18,443 nt of DNA from CAUZJO01 sp963580245. Lineage in GTDB: Bacteria > Sumerlaeota > Sumerlaeia > MVZB01. A program made the position numbers and the translations under genes. Under the pieces are notes generated by a model that saw only the letters and a list, made by a program, of their open reading frames with translations, was not told where the DNA came from and did no database searches. The stretch covers positions 1 to 18,443 of the forward strand of contig CAUZJO010000099.1 in assembly GCA_963580245.1 (NCBI GenBank). Direction: 5' to 3'. This document shows, in pieces, positions 1 through 8,398 of the stretch (position 1 is its first letter; each line of letters begins with the position of its first letter).

Positions 1-1
1 G

Positions 2-355
2 GGCCCAGTCCAGGTGCATGTGGACCGGCCGCGACGGGGCAAGCTGGCCGCGCGGCTGTGGCGCTGGATGAAACGACGAGCGGCGATCGAACCGGGCATC
101 GGGCATCTCAAACAAGAACACCGCATGAATCGCTGCCGGCTGTGGGACGCCGAGGGCGACGCGTTCAATGCAATCGCAAGCGCGGCGGGGATGAATTTCA
201 GGAAACTGCTGGCCCACGCGGCGGTTTTGCATTATCTTTTGCTGCGTCTGGCGCAAATCACGAGTCGAAAACGGATGCCTCTGGTTCACCCGAGTTCAGC
301 TCTGATCGGCTGGGCTGCTTGGGCAGGGCTTTTTCAGGATCGACTATGTACTTAA
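2..355 (+). mobile_element. IS5-type transposase, C-terminal part (truncated by window edge)
   Basis: The frame is open from the first bases and ends at TAA 353-355, so only the last ~117 residues of a DDE transposase are present. The block RRAAIEPGIGHLKQEHRM followed by a GDAFNAI...AAGMNFRKLL tail is the characteristic C-terminal region of IS5-group transposases, and the Glu of IEP is the expected third acidic catalytic residue. The N-terminal domain and the first two Asp residues lie outside the window. After the conserved tail there are about 45 further residues (YLLLRLAQITSRKRM onward) that look less conserved. I could not identify the terminal inverted repeat of an IS end in the following 200 bases. 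The element may be intact or a remnant; only the left flank could tell. Confidence 0.8.
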
Positions 356-672
356 ACATTTCGGACTCCTTTCGGGATACCGTTTCGCGGCCCGTTCAAT
401 TCAATCAATGCTGAGTGGATCAGCCCGATATGCGGAGTCCCCTGCAAGAGGTTTCTCGCCGGAACGCGACCTTTGGGTGTGATTCAGATTTTGGAGTAAA
501 CGCCGCTTCGACGAAGGGTTCCTGGTCTCCTTGATGATCGGCTCCCGGCTTTCGTCCTCGTCCTCGTAATCGGTCTTTTTCACGGGCTACAATCGAGGCG
601 CAACTCGATGATGAAATCACGATTACGAGGACGAGGACGAAAGCCGGGAGCCGACATGGGTCTATTCAGCGA
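356..672. other. gene-free stretch with a long inverted repeat
   Basis: About 317 bases lie between the transposase stop and the stop of the adaptor gene on the other strand. Short open frames here are accounted for by the repeat arms and show no credible start or domain. The only structure seen is the perfect inverted repeat at 538-654, listed separately. The right arm of that repeat lies 18 bases past the stop of the adaptor gene, so the hairpin could also act as a transcription end for the minus-strand operon. Confidence 0.6.
538..654. repeat. perfect 35-bp inverted repeat, MITE-like hairpin
   Basis: Positions 538-572 and 620-654 are exact reverse complements over 35 bases, separated by a 47-base spacer. 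The right arm reads CGATTACGAGGACGAGGACG followed by AAAGCCGGGAGCCGA, so it contains a tandem GAGGAC motif. Inside the spacer a smaller hairpin (ATCGAG 592-597 with CTCGAT 604-609) is nearly concentric with the outer arms. No ORF of transposase type is inside. It may be a miniature mobile element or a dispersed palindromic repeat; ACGAGGACGAG-like tracts are, from memory, frequent in planctomycete intergenic DNA. Confidence 0.85.
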
Positions 673-1995
673 CTATCGGGCGATCCGCACTCGCCCGCCG
701 TCGCGCATCGACGCCTCCGGGGCGGCGACGATTTGGTCGCCGGCGCCGAGGCCGGCCACGATTTCCAGCTCCAAGTCGCTGCGCAGGCCAAGTTTGACGG
801 GGGTCCGGCTCAGGCGGCCGCCCTCGACGCGGAAGGCGTAAAACGACTGGTCGGGGGCCTGCAGAACGCTGTAGCGGGGGACGATGAGCGCTTCGGGCTT
901 GCTCGCCGTGAGGAAGCGCGCCCGTAGGCGATAGCCGACGCCGATGTTCGCGGGTCGTTCTTCGAGCGAGACGATAACGTTGACGCGTTGTTGTTCGACG
1001 CCGAGCGAGGAAAGTTTGGTGAAGCCTTGCGGTTCGATGCGCTTAACGCGGCCGCGGATCGTTTGCATTCGGGTTGCGGGTTGCAGCGTGACTTCGGCGC
1101 CGGGGGTCAGGCGCATGGCGTCTTGGGTCAGGACGTCGGCGATGACTTCGAGCTGGTCGAGATTGCCGAGCAACAGGACCGGCTCGCCGGCCTGCATCGG
1201 GCGGTCGCCCTGGTCGTGGCGTTCGAGCACCACGCCGTCGATCGGCGAGCGTACGTCGGTCAGCGAGAGCCGGTGCCGGGCGCGGGCCAGGCGGGCATGG
1301 GCCTGCGCGAGTTGGTGTTCGATCTCGGCGCGCTTGAGCTGTTCGTGCTCGACCCATTGGCTGACGAATTGCGGACCGGTCTGGACGGCGACCAGCAGCG
1401 CGTGGAGCGCCGCGCGAACGAATTCCTCGCGGCGCAGGTCAATCAGCGTGGTCTCGGCTTCCAACCGCGCGTCGTCGAGTCTCGACTGCGGGATCGCCTC
1501 GTGTTCGACCAAGTCTTGCATCCGCTTTAGTTCGAGGGCCGCGCGGTCGGACCTCGCTTGTTGCGCCTCGACTTGTTTGTCGGCGGCCTTGACCGCCTCG
1601 CCGGCGGCATCGACGACGGCGAAGGTTTCGACCAATGCGGTATCTTCAAGCCGGTTGTCGTCGAGCACGGCCAAACTGGCCACGAGTTCCTCCACCGCCG
1701 CCTGCGCTTCGGCGACCTCCTGCGTGAACGGCACCAAATCAAACTTCATCAAGAGCTGTCCCTGCTTCACGGGGTCGCCGTGCTCCAGGTCGATACGCTC
1801 GATGCGGCAATCGACCGGCGCCGTGATGCGGTAGGTCTTGGCCAGGCGCGTGCGCGCCGGTTCGGTGAACGATTCCTGAATCTCTCCGCGGCGCGGCACG
1901 ATCACTTTCACCTCGATCGACTGTCCGCAACCCAGGCCAAGCAACGCCAGGACGGCGAACCATGCGACGGGCTTACATTGCTTCGGATGATGCAT
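673..1995 (-). CDS. HlyD/MacA-type membrane-fusion adaptor of an ABC exporter
   Basis: A 440-residue periplasmic adaptor that would link the ABC permease encoded upstream to an outer-membrane channel. The N-terminus has a hydrophobic segment ending in LLGLGC (Cys23), a lipobox-like site with Gly rather than Leu at -3, so either a lipoprotein or a simple membrane anchor. The first half of a lipoyl-like domain (ITAPVDCRIERIDLEHGD, ~57-74) is followed by a long Ala/Glu/Arg-rich helical hairpin (~90-250). The second lipoyl half comes next (VRSPIDGVVLERHDQGD), then beta-barrel and membrane-proximal domains up to the C-terminus. ATG at 1995 is preceded by GAGGAG about 11 bases upstream. It starts 25 bases after the permease stop and is the last gene of the operon. 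The substrate is unknown. No TolC-like gene is nearby. Confidence 0.88.
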   Translation of the reverse strand: MHHPKQCKPVAWFAVLALLGLGCGQSIEVKVIVPRRGEIQESFTEPARTRLAKTYRITAPVDCRIERIDLEHGDPVKQGQLLMKFDLVPFTQEVAEAQAAVEELVASLAVLDDNRLEDTALVETFAVVDAAGEAVKAADKQVEAQQARSDRAALELKRMQDLVEHEAIPQSRLDDARLEAETTLIDLRREEFVRAALHALLVAVQTGPQFVSQWVEHEQLKRAEIEHQLAQAHARLARARHRLSLTDVRSPIDGVVLERHDQGDRPMQAGEPVLLLGNLDQLEVIADVLTQDAMRLTPGAEVTLQPATRMQTIRGRVKRIEPQGFTKLSSLGVEQQRVNVIVSLEERPANIGVGYRLRARFLTASKPEALIVPRYSVLQAPDQSFYAFRVEGGRLSRTPVKLGLRSDLELEIVAGLGAGDQIVAAPEASMRDGGRVRIAR

Positions 1996-2020
1996 CGGTT
2001 ATGCGACTCCTCGTCGATGT

Positions 2021-4405
2021 CTATTCTCGCACGTTCAGGACCTCTTTCCATTGGAAACGGCGGATCATGACGTACAGGATCAACTGTGCCAGCCCGATGA
2101 AGAGCAGCGTGAGCAGGACCGCGGCATGGAATTCCCACGGGCGGATGACGGCTTGGAAGCGGTAAAGCTCGGTGCTGTAGGCCCGCGCCAGCAGGTAAGT
2201 CAGCACGACCCCCAAACCCAAACCCAACGCGATCCCGATCCCGTTGAGCAAGAGGCTTTCGCCGTAGAATATCCCCGCGACCTGCCCGGGCCGATAACCC
2301 AAAATCCGCAGCGTGCCGACCTCGCGCTGTCGTTCGCTCATCGAAACGAGCGCCGCGTTGAGCACGCTCCCAAACGCGATCAGCCCCGCGAACAGGACCA
2401 TGATCGAAATCATCTGGCCCATCGTCTGGCCGAACGTCGCGTCCAATTGTTCGAAGGCGCGGATGCGGCGTTCCATGCCGACGACGGTGGGGAACGTTTT
2501 GATCTCGTTCAGGAACCCGTCGCCAACCTCGCGGCTGTAGGTCCTGCCGAGCAGCACGTTCGCGGTTTGTTCCTCGCCGAGCAAGCGGCTGAGGTACTCG
2601 ATATCGGCGTACGCGGATAGCCCGAGGAACGTTTCGACGACGCCGTTGACGGGCGCGATCACTTCGCGGCGGCGGCCGAGCAGCGGACGCAGCCGGATTT
2701 CGCCGCCGGGTTCGACGTCAAGGATTTCCGCCAGCTTCTTGCTCAGGATCAGCCCGCGTTCGGGGACCACGACCGGTTCGCCGGCCTTGTCCAGCGGCGT
2801 GTAGAGTTCGTTGCCCGCGGGCAGGCCCGTCACGCCGATGCGTTTGGCGTGGGGCCCGTGACGCACGTCGCAGACGACTTGCAACTGCGGCTCGGTGCGC
2901 GACATCGCGGGCAGGCCGACGATTTCACGGGCGGCGTCCCGATGGACCGGGTCGCGCAACTGGATCGTCACGTCTTGGCGCGCGATATGCTTGAATTCAT
3001 ATTCCATCATGTAATCCAACGCCTCCACCATCGCCAGCGTCGAGAAGATCAACCCGGCCGAAAGCGTCGCGGCCAAGACGATCACGCCGCTGCGGAAAGG
3101 GTTGCGGAAAACCGTGCGCAGGATCAACTTCTGGCGGAACGAAAACATGCGCCACAGGCCGCCGATGCGTTCGAGCAGGATGCGCCCGCCCTTTTCCGGA
3201 GGCGGCGGATGCATGGCTTCGGCCGGTTCCAGGCGCGCGGCCAGACGGACGCCGCGGTAAGTCCCCAAAAGCGAAAAACTGAGACACAGCGCGATGCCCA
3301 TGCCATTGAAGTCGGGATGGAACCGCATCCGCATCTCCGGCATGGGATAAAACTCCCGATAAATGCCCAACATCCCCCAGTGAATCCACACCGCAAACCC
3401 CAGACCCAGCAGCCCCCCCGCGATGCCGATGATTGCGCCGTAACCCAGATAATGCCGGGTGACGGCCGCCCTGGAATAACCCAGGGCCTTGAGCGTGCCG
3501 ATGATCGAGCGTTGTTGGGCGACCATCCGCGCCATCAACACGTTCAAAACCAGCGCCGCCACGCCGAGAAAAATGCCCGGCATTACGGTCGCCGAGACTT
3601 TCAGCCCTTTCAGATCGTCGGCGAGGAAGCGGGCCGAGGGTTGGTCCTGGACCGGCGTGGTGTTGGTCACGCCGAAGTCATCGAGCCGATTCGCGAGCAA
3701 GTCGAGCGTGTTGCGCAGCGCCGTGCGCGACGCGTCATGCGCCAGCCCGACCAGTTGATTATACGCCCCTTCGAGATCGGCCCGCTTGCGCAAGAAATCC
3801 TCGGGCAAATACATGACGCCGAAGCGGGCGGGGTCGGGCGCCAGCGCCCCGCCCGGGGCAAGCAGATAGATAAACTCGGGAGACATCGCCGTGCCGACGA
3901 CGAGCAACTCATGTTGGCCGTCGGGGAGCAGGGCCTTGATACGGCTGCCGGGAACCAGCCCGTTCTCACGCGCGAAGGCCTCGTTGAGGATCGCCTCCTT
4001 CTCGCGCTCGCCCGAGAACCAGGTACCCGATCGCAACACCACGTCGTTCAGCACCGGCCGCCGCTCGGTGGGCAGCGAGATGGCCGTGCCCGAGATCGGT
4101 TCGGCCTGAGAGGGCAAATCCAACAGGGCCGGGACGCTGATACGGCCCTGGATCGTTTCGACGTTCGGCGTGTCGGTGACCGACTCGACCACCCACGCCG
4201 GCGCGCGCTTGAGGTCGACGGTAAAGTCCGCCAGCCGTTGCTCGGCGTAATAGTGGGTGCGGGCGCCGTCCAGATCGCGCCACACCGAGGCCATCCCCAC
4301 GAAGCAACCCACGCCGACCATGACGATGAGCAAGAGCGAGGCGATTGGCCCCCAACGTTGTCTTAAGTCTCGCCCCAGCTTGCGCGGCAAGACGCGGTTC
4401 ACCAT
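2021..4405 (-). CDS. ABC exporter permease with two FtsX domains (MacB/Dev-like)
   Basis: A 794-residue inner-membrane permease. A first transmembrane helix (~20-41) precedes a large extracytoplasmic domain. A first FtsX module follows (~275-400; SIIGTLKALGYSRAAV is the typical cytoplasmic loop), then another membrane helix (~450), a second extracytoplasmic domain, and a second FtsX module at the C-terminus with the matching loop REVGTLRILGYRPGQV. This duplicated layout occurs in single-chain permeases that partner LolD/MacB-type ATPases, unlike MacB itself, which carries a fused ATPase. The start codon overlaps the end of the ATPase gene by 7 bases (ATGGTGA), indicating translational coupling. 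The likely role is export of a lipid, peptide or drug through the adaptor encoded next. The exact substrate cannot be inferred. Confidence 0.9.
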   Translation of the reverse strand: MVNRVLPRKLGRDLRQRWGPIASLLLIVMVGVGCFVGMASVWRDLDGARTHYYAEQRLADFTVDLKRAPAWVVESVTDTPNVETIQGRISVPALLDLPSQAEPISGTAISLPTERRPVLNDVVLRSGTWFSGEREKEAILNEAFARENGLVPGSRIKALLPDGQHELLVVGTAMSPEFIYLLAPGGALAPDPARFGVMYLPEDFLRKRADLEGAYNQLVGLAHDASRTALRNTLDLLANRLDDFGVTNTTPVQDQPSARFLADDLKGLKVSATVMPGIFLGVAALVLNVLMARMVAQQRSIIGTLKALGYSRAAVTRHYLGYGAIIGIAGGLLGLGFAVWIHWGMLGIYREFYPMPEMRMRFHPDFNGMGIALCLSFSLLGTYRGVRLAARLEPAEAMHPPPPEKGGRILLERIGGLWRMFSFRQKLILRTVFRNPFRSGVIVLAATLSAGLIFSTLAMVEALDYMMEYEFKHIARQDVTIQLRDPVHRDAAREIVGLPAMSRTEPQLQVVCDVRHGPHAKRIGVTGLPAGNELYTPLDKAGEPVVVPERGLILSKKLAEILDVEPGGEIRLRPLLGRRREVIAPVNGVVETFLGLSAYADIEYLSRLLGEEQTANVLLGRTYSREVGDGFLNEIKTFPTVVGMERRIRAFEQLDATFGQTMGQMISIMVLFAGLIAFGSVLNAALVSMSERQREVGTLRILGYRPGQVAGIFYGESLLLNGIGIALGLGLGVVLTYLLARAYSTELYRFQAVIRPWEFHAAVLLTLLFIGLAQLILYVMIRRFQWKEVLNVRE

Positions 4406-5112
4406 TTGACCGTCTCCGCGGCGACGCGTTCGGTGATCGGCTGGATCGAATGGATCGCCCCGTCGCGAATCTGCGCCACGCGGTGGCCGATGCGGGCGAT
4501 CGCGCCGTTGTGCGTGATCAGCACGATGGTTCGGTTGAGTCGTTCGTTGAGGTCGCGCAGCAGCCCGAGGATCTGGCGGCTGTTTTCCAGGTCGAGCGCG
4601 CCGGTCGGCTCGTCGCAGAGGATCAGTCGCGGGTTCTTGGCCAGGGCGCGGGCGATGGCCACGCGTTGCTGCTCGCCGCCGCTCAGTTGCGAGGGGAAAT
4701 GGCCGGCGCGGTCTTCGATCCCCACCAGCCGTAGCGCCTCCAAGGGGTCCATCGCGTCGCGCGCGATCTCGACCGCCACCTCGACATTCTCCAACGCCGT
4801 CAGGGTCGGGATCAGGTTATAGAACTGGAAAATGAAGCCGACTTCATGACGCCGGTAGAGCGTCAGTTCATCTTGCGAAGCGCGGGCCAGGTCGCGGTCG
4901 TAAAACTTCACGTGGCCCGAGGTGGGTTGATCCATCCCGCCGATGATGTTCAGCAGCGTGCTTTTGCCCGATCCGCTGGGGCCGACGATGATCAGGAACT
5001 CGCCTTCGTAAATGCGGATCGTGGCGTCGCGCAACGCGGCGACATCCACCTCGCCCATCCGGTAGACCCGACTGGCGTCCTCGACGCAGAGAATACAGGT
5101 CCTGTCGCACAT
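4399..5112 (-). CDS. ABC transporter ATPase, LolD/MacB type
   Basis: A 237-residue nucleotide-binding subunit with all expected motifs: Walker A GPSGSGKST (44-52), Q-loop Gln96, signature LSGGEQQR (143-150), Walker B LILCDEP (163-169) and switch His201. The LSGGEQQRVAIARAL and DEPTGALD wording is typical of the LolD/MacB/FtsE group that energises FtsX-fold permeases. It is the first gene of a three-gene operon and overlaps the permease by 7 bases. ATG 5112 is used because family alignment expects only a few residues before VYRMG. The GAGG upstream is unusually close to the ATG, so a slightly different start is possible. No convincing sigma-70 promoter was found directly upstream; a TATAAT-like box sits at 5304-5309 on this strand without a good -35. 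Confidence 0.93.
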   Translation of the reverse strand: MCDRTCILCVEDASRVYRMGEVDVAALRDATIRIYEGEFLIIVGPSGSGKSTLLNIIGGMDQPTSGHVKFYDRDLARASQDELTLYRRHEVGFIFQFYNLIPTLTALENVEVAVEIARDAMDPLEALRLVGIEDRAGHFPSQLSGGEQQRVAIARALAKNPRLILCDEPTGALDLENSRQILGLLRDLNERLNRTIVLITHNGAIARIGHRVAQIRDGAIHSIQPITERVAAETVKW

Positions 5113-5322
5113 CGCCTCGGTAGGGGATTCCCAACATCAAAATCCGCGCACCCGGACCGATGATTCTGCGCGGGCGAACACACCGAAGCAACGAATTTCC
5201 TGGTTGGACGCATCCAAGAGCGGGTTGGCAGGGCCTGTAATACCTCGTGAAACGGGCGGCGCGTTGATGCGTTCGTCCTATTGATTTGTGATATTCAGCC
5301 AGTATTATAATTTTCCTAAGAT
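5113..5322. other. intergenic leader of the ABC exporter operon
   Basis: Two hundred and ten bases without a supported gene. The part next to the ATPase gene is GC-rich; from about 5280 onward it becomes strongly AT-rich and continues so into the small membrane-protein gene. A TATAAT sequence on the minus strand (5304-5309) may be a -10 element but lacks a recognisable -35. The exporter operon may therefore be read partly from the small gene upstream. Confidence 0.4.
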
Positions 5323-5475
5323 TTATTTAAATACTATCATAAAAATTTGATATATTATAAATATAATAATTATTGCTGGCATCGTTGCGACAGCCCATTT
5401 TATCATGAAAGCAACCATAGACCAAAAATGCATCTGAATATCAGTGACTACGACTTGCTGTTCCTGTTCTTCCAT
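5323..5475 (-). CDS. small membrane protein, 50 residues, unknown function
   Basis: The ATG at 5475 is preceded by AGGAG with a 6-7 base spacer, a much better start than the ATG 10 codons upstream, giving a 50-residue product. Residues 1-14 are polar and acidic (MEEQEQQVVVTDIQ), then comes an amphipathic stretch with MHFWSMVAFMIKW. The C-terminal half is almost purely hydrophobic, with a Pro at 33 (TMPAIIIIFIIYQIFMIVF) and a single Lys at the end: one long or two short membrane segments. The gene is strikingly AT-rich compared with its neighbours. It points into the exporter operon 210 bases downstream. From memory, short uncharacterised proteins of this pattern occur in planctomycetes and related phyla, but I cannot name a family. 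Function unknown. Confidence 0.6.
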   Translation of the reverse strand: MEEQEQQVVVTDIQMHFWSMVAFMIKWAVATMPAIIIIFIIYQIFMIVFK

Positions 5476-5524
5476 ATTCGTCTCCTGGAATTGCAGATTC
5501 TTCATTAAGCATGGCCTATTAATA

Positions 5525-5695
5525 GGACGCGGATAACGCGGATATTACGGATGGTCACGGATTGTTATCCTTCGTGTTACATCCTCTCGAAGCCAAAAAG
5601 GAAGGGCAAATCCATGAAGGAATGATGCGATCAGGTGGAGCGTATCGGTAGATTCTGATCCGTGATCATCCGTAGAATCCGCGCCATCCGCGTCC
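5525..5695. repeat. dispersed inverted-repeat element built of CGGAT units
   Basis: Left arm 5525-5563 and right arm 5657-5695 are reverse complements at 33 of 39 positions. Each arm contains four CGGAT units about nine to ten bases apart (GGACGCGGAT, ...CGCGGAT, ...ACGGAT, ...CACGGAT). The 93-base centre has no ORF. Mismatches fall between the CGGAT units rather than inside them, suggesting the units themselves are what is conserved. This resembles widely dispersed GACGCGGAT repeats seen in many environmental genomes (from memory). It sits between the small membrane protein and the end of the M56 gene and could form a terminator-like structure for the latter. Confidence 0.75.
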
Positions 5696-5697
5696 CA

Positions 5698-7963
5698 TTA
5701 TTCCCCACCCGGCTTGGACGCCCGAATCGATTCGACGCGTCGCCGCAGATCGGTCAATCGGTCCGGTTGGCCCGTCTCTTGATATCGCTCGCGCCACCAC
5801 CCGTCGTGGAAGTGATTGAACTTCGAGTTGGTCCGGAACTGGTCAAGCGCATAGGACTCAGCGGCCGCGACGCCGTCGCTATCCCAGATAAGCTCCGAGC
5901 GCGTGGTCCAGATGCGTCGCGGCCCAGCGCGCGTCGCCAGGGTCGAGCGCCATCGTCGCCAACAATTGATTGACGCGCCAGCCATACTCCGCGTTGTGCT
6001 GTTGCTCGCCATATGCCACCACCCCTTCCATCAGCGAGACAACCTGTTCGGTGCTCGGACGGTGCTTCTCACGGTAGCCTTCGTAAACGCCGCTGAGATC
6101 GATTTTGTCTTTATAGGGGTGACCCATGGCGGCGCGCAGGAGTACGCGTCTCATCTCCGCGTCCACCGCGGCGAGCAGGTCGCCGCGCTCGATCGCCTCG
6201 TCGCGCTCCCAGCCGAGCGTCGGCTCATCCTTGTCCGTCGGCGTGGCGGGTTGAACGCTCGGGGCGACATAATCGAGTTTGCGACCTGATTCTTCCTCCC
6301 ATTGCGCCGCCAGGTTTTGAGCTTGCGCGTTGTTCGGCTCCATGCCGAGCCATTGAAGCAGATACTTCTCGGCCTGGTCGTAAGACTCGGTTTCCAGGTA
6401 AGCCTTCACGAGTCCGTTCAGCGAAGCGGTCGCCCCGGGGGCGGCATCGACGGCCGCCACCCAGCGTTCGATGGCCGTGTCGCGATCGCCCGCCCCATAC
6501 GCAATCCAGCCCAGTCCGTTGAGCGCGGCGGGGTGCTTGGGGTTCAGCGCCAGACACTTATCGAAAGCCTCTTTGCCCTCCTCCGCCTCGCCCTGATTGG
6601 AGAGAGACCAACCCAAACCGTTCCACGCCTCCGTGAAGTCCGCGTCATTCTCCAACGCCGCGCGGAACGTCGCCTCCGCTTCCTTCAAATCGCGGTTCTG
6701 CCACAGTTTCCAGCCCGCCGATGTCAATGTCGCGGCCGCCTGCGCCCGTTTCTCATCGATCGCCTGGGCGTCTGATGGTTCACTCTTGGCCGCCGCTTCG
6801 TCTTCCGGCCCGCCCGAAGCGATACGGTTGACGCCGATCCCGCTCAGCAAGACCGCGCCGGTGAAAACCAGAAAGCCGAACCGGGAGACCCCGCCCAGCC
6901 GAGCCGACGCACGAAGTCCATCGTGGTTGAGCAGCGCCGTGATACGCCGGCTGATCTGGCTGCGCGTCGCGAACAGTCCCCCACCCAACGCCAGACGGCG
7001 ACGGCCCTGGACCTGGACGAGCATGCCGTAGAGCAATTCGGAGTAGTGGGTGGGCTCTTGGGGCGAGTGGACCAAGGCGCGGTCGCAGGCGCGCTCGGCG
7101 GCCTCCTTCCAACGCCGCCCCGCCCACCAGGCGACGGGATGGAAAAAGAACAGCGTCCGCGTGATCTGACGCAACGCGTTGGCCCACGGGTCGCGTAGCT
7201 TCCAGTGCATCAACCCGTGGCGCAACGCCCAGTTGATTTTCTCCCCATCGCCGCTCTCGAGCAGCCAGGTCGGCATCAGAATGACCGGCCGCAGCACACC
7301 GGCCAGGGCCGGCGATTCGAGGTCATCGGTGACCTTCGCCGGCGGAGGATTAGACATCCCGAGCGTGTCGGCCACGGCTTCCAATTGTTGGCTCAATGCG
7401 CGATCGGGAGCCACCGCGCGCCGAATCAAGCGCTGCATGCGAATCCAATCGAAACTAAGGATGCACAAGAACAACGCCACTCCCACGGTCCAGAGCCGTT
7501 GGAACCAATCGATCCACGTAGAGGACACGATCGTTTTCGATTGCGATGGGCCTTGAGACGCCGACATGGTTAGCCGAGTTCTCCCGGCCGCTCCCGGCGT
7601 GCGCGCTCCGAGGCTCGAACCGGCTTGCGGCCGGTCAGGCTGAAACGTAACAGGGGCGGCAAACCCCTCAAAGGCCATCGCGCCCGCCGGCGCCGTTCCC
7701 TCGGACCGACTCATCGCGGGCGTCGCGTCCAGGCTGATCAGCGGAACGAACGATCCCATCATGAGGCTTGCCAGAGGCTTGAGGAGCATGAGCGCCCAGA
7801 GCAAAGCCACCAGACGCGGCCGGCGCATGCACGCCAGGTGGATCAGCACCTAAACCGCCGCCGCCAACGCCGCCAGTTCCAAACTGGCCAACGCCAAACG
7901 CTCCACGAGACCAGACCCGACGACCCCAGCCGCCCCGTTACCCGACCATGCCAAGAAGTTCAT
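5698..7963 (-). pseudogene. M56 (BlaR1-like) membrane metallopeptidase with TPR repeats, disrupted
   Basis: The gene should begin at ATG 7963, which overlaps the BlaI stop as ATGA and has GAGGAAGG just upstream. After 37 codons of first-helix sequence (LVERLALASLELAALAAAV) an in-frame TAG occurs at 7850-7852. The frame then stays open for 656 codons to TAG at 5879. This stretch contains a second helix (RLVALLWALMLLKPLASL), a third (WTVGVALFLCILSF) and the peptidase block, where the expected HExxH reads HGLMH (7205-7219). FFFHPVAWW and the EAAERACD zinc-ligand region follow, then a fourth helix and about four TPR units (~375-510). After 5884 the +1 frame continues as DSDGVAAAESYALDQF and closes at 5698, so a one-base frameshift in a GGG run (5883-5885) is likely. 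GTG 7849, directly after the TAG, could restart translation without the first helix. The catalytic Glu is lost, so sensing by proteolysis seems unlikely. Confidence 0.75.
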
Positions 7964-8376
7964 GAGTCCCTTCCTCTCGTTTTGGTTTCATCGATCAGCT
8001 TGCGGATCTGACGCAATTCGTCCTCATCGATCGACTCATCCCTGAGTAGGTACGCGATCGCCTGCGAGGGCGATCCCTTGAACAGGCCGCGAATCATCTG
8101 TTTCAGCGAACGCCGGGCGACGGACTCGCGGCTGTGTAGCGGCCTCAGCCGGAACCCCCGCTCGATCGTCGGCACCGGCGCCAGGTAGCCCTTCTTGCGC
8201 AGGTTGGCCAGCACCGTGCGGATCGTCGTCGGTGCCAGCGGCGGCGACTTTCCCCGGTTAAATGTCTCGATCACCTCGCGCGAGGCGCACTCCCCCAATT
8301 CCCAGACGACGTTCATCACCTCCAGCTCCAGCGGAGATAGATCGGCCTGAGCGGCCGTGGGCCTGCGTGGGGACAT
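7960..8376 (-). CDS. blaI: BlaI/MecI-family transcriptional repressor
   Basis: A 138-residue winged-helix repressor. The N-terminal DNA-binding domain contains LSPLELEVMNVVWELGECAS and the recognition-helix region TTIRTVLANLRKKGYL, both hallmarks of BlaI/MecI/CopY proteins; the acidic C-terminal part is the dimerisation region. ATG 8376 is chosen because AGGTGAT, a near-perfect anti-16S match, sits 7 bases upstream; GTG 8388 would add four residues. The stop codon overlaps the ATG of the M56 gene (ATGA), the usual repressor-sensor coupling. A promoter and a dyad lie directly upstream, suggesting autoregulation. The target may include the divergent gene at 8573. Role assignment is firm as a family, inferred as to targets. 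Confidence 0.93.
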   Translation of the reverse strand: MSPRRPTAAQADLSPLELEVMNVVWELGECASREVIETFNRGKSPPLAPTTIRTVLANLRKKGYLAPVPTIERGFRLRPLHSRESVARRSLKQMIRGLFKGSPSQAIAYLLRDESIDEDELRQIRKLIDETKTRGRDS

Positions 8377-8398
8377 ATTCACGATCACCTCGAAAGAG

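Noticed and set aside
401..583. Minus-strand ORF starting in the left arm of the 35-bp repeat
   Set aside because: Its acidic DYEDEDE start comes from the repeat arm; no ribosome binding site or homology-like pattern in the rest.
944..1834. Long plus-strand open frame opposite the adaptor gene
   Set aside because: Ser/Arg-rich composition and no domain; it is the antisense of a clear HlyD-type gene in GC-rich DNA.
2849..4366. 505-codon plus-strand frame opposite the permease gene
   Set aside because: Low-complexity Arg/Gln/His-rich translation with no recognisable domain; the minus strand encodes an unmistakable FtsX permease.
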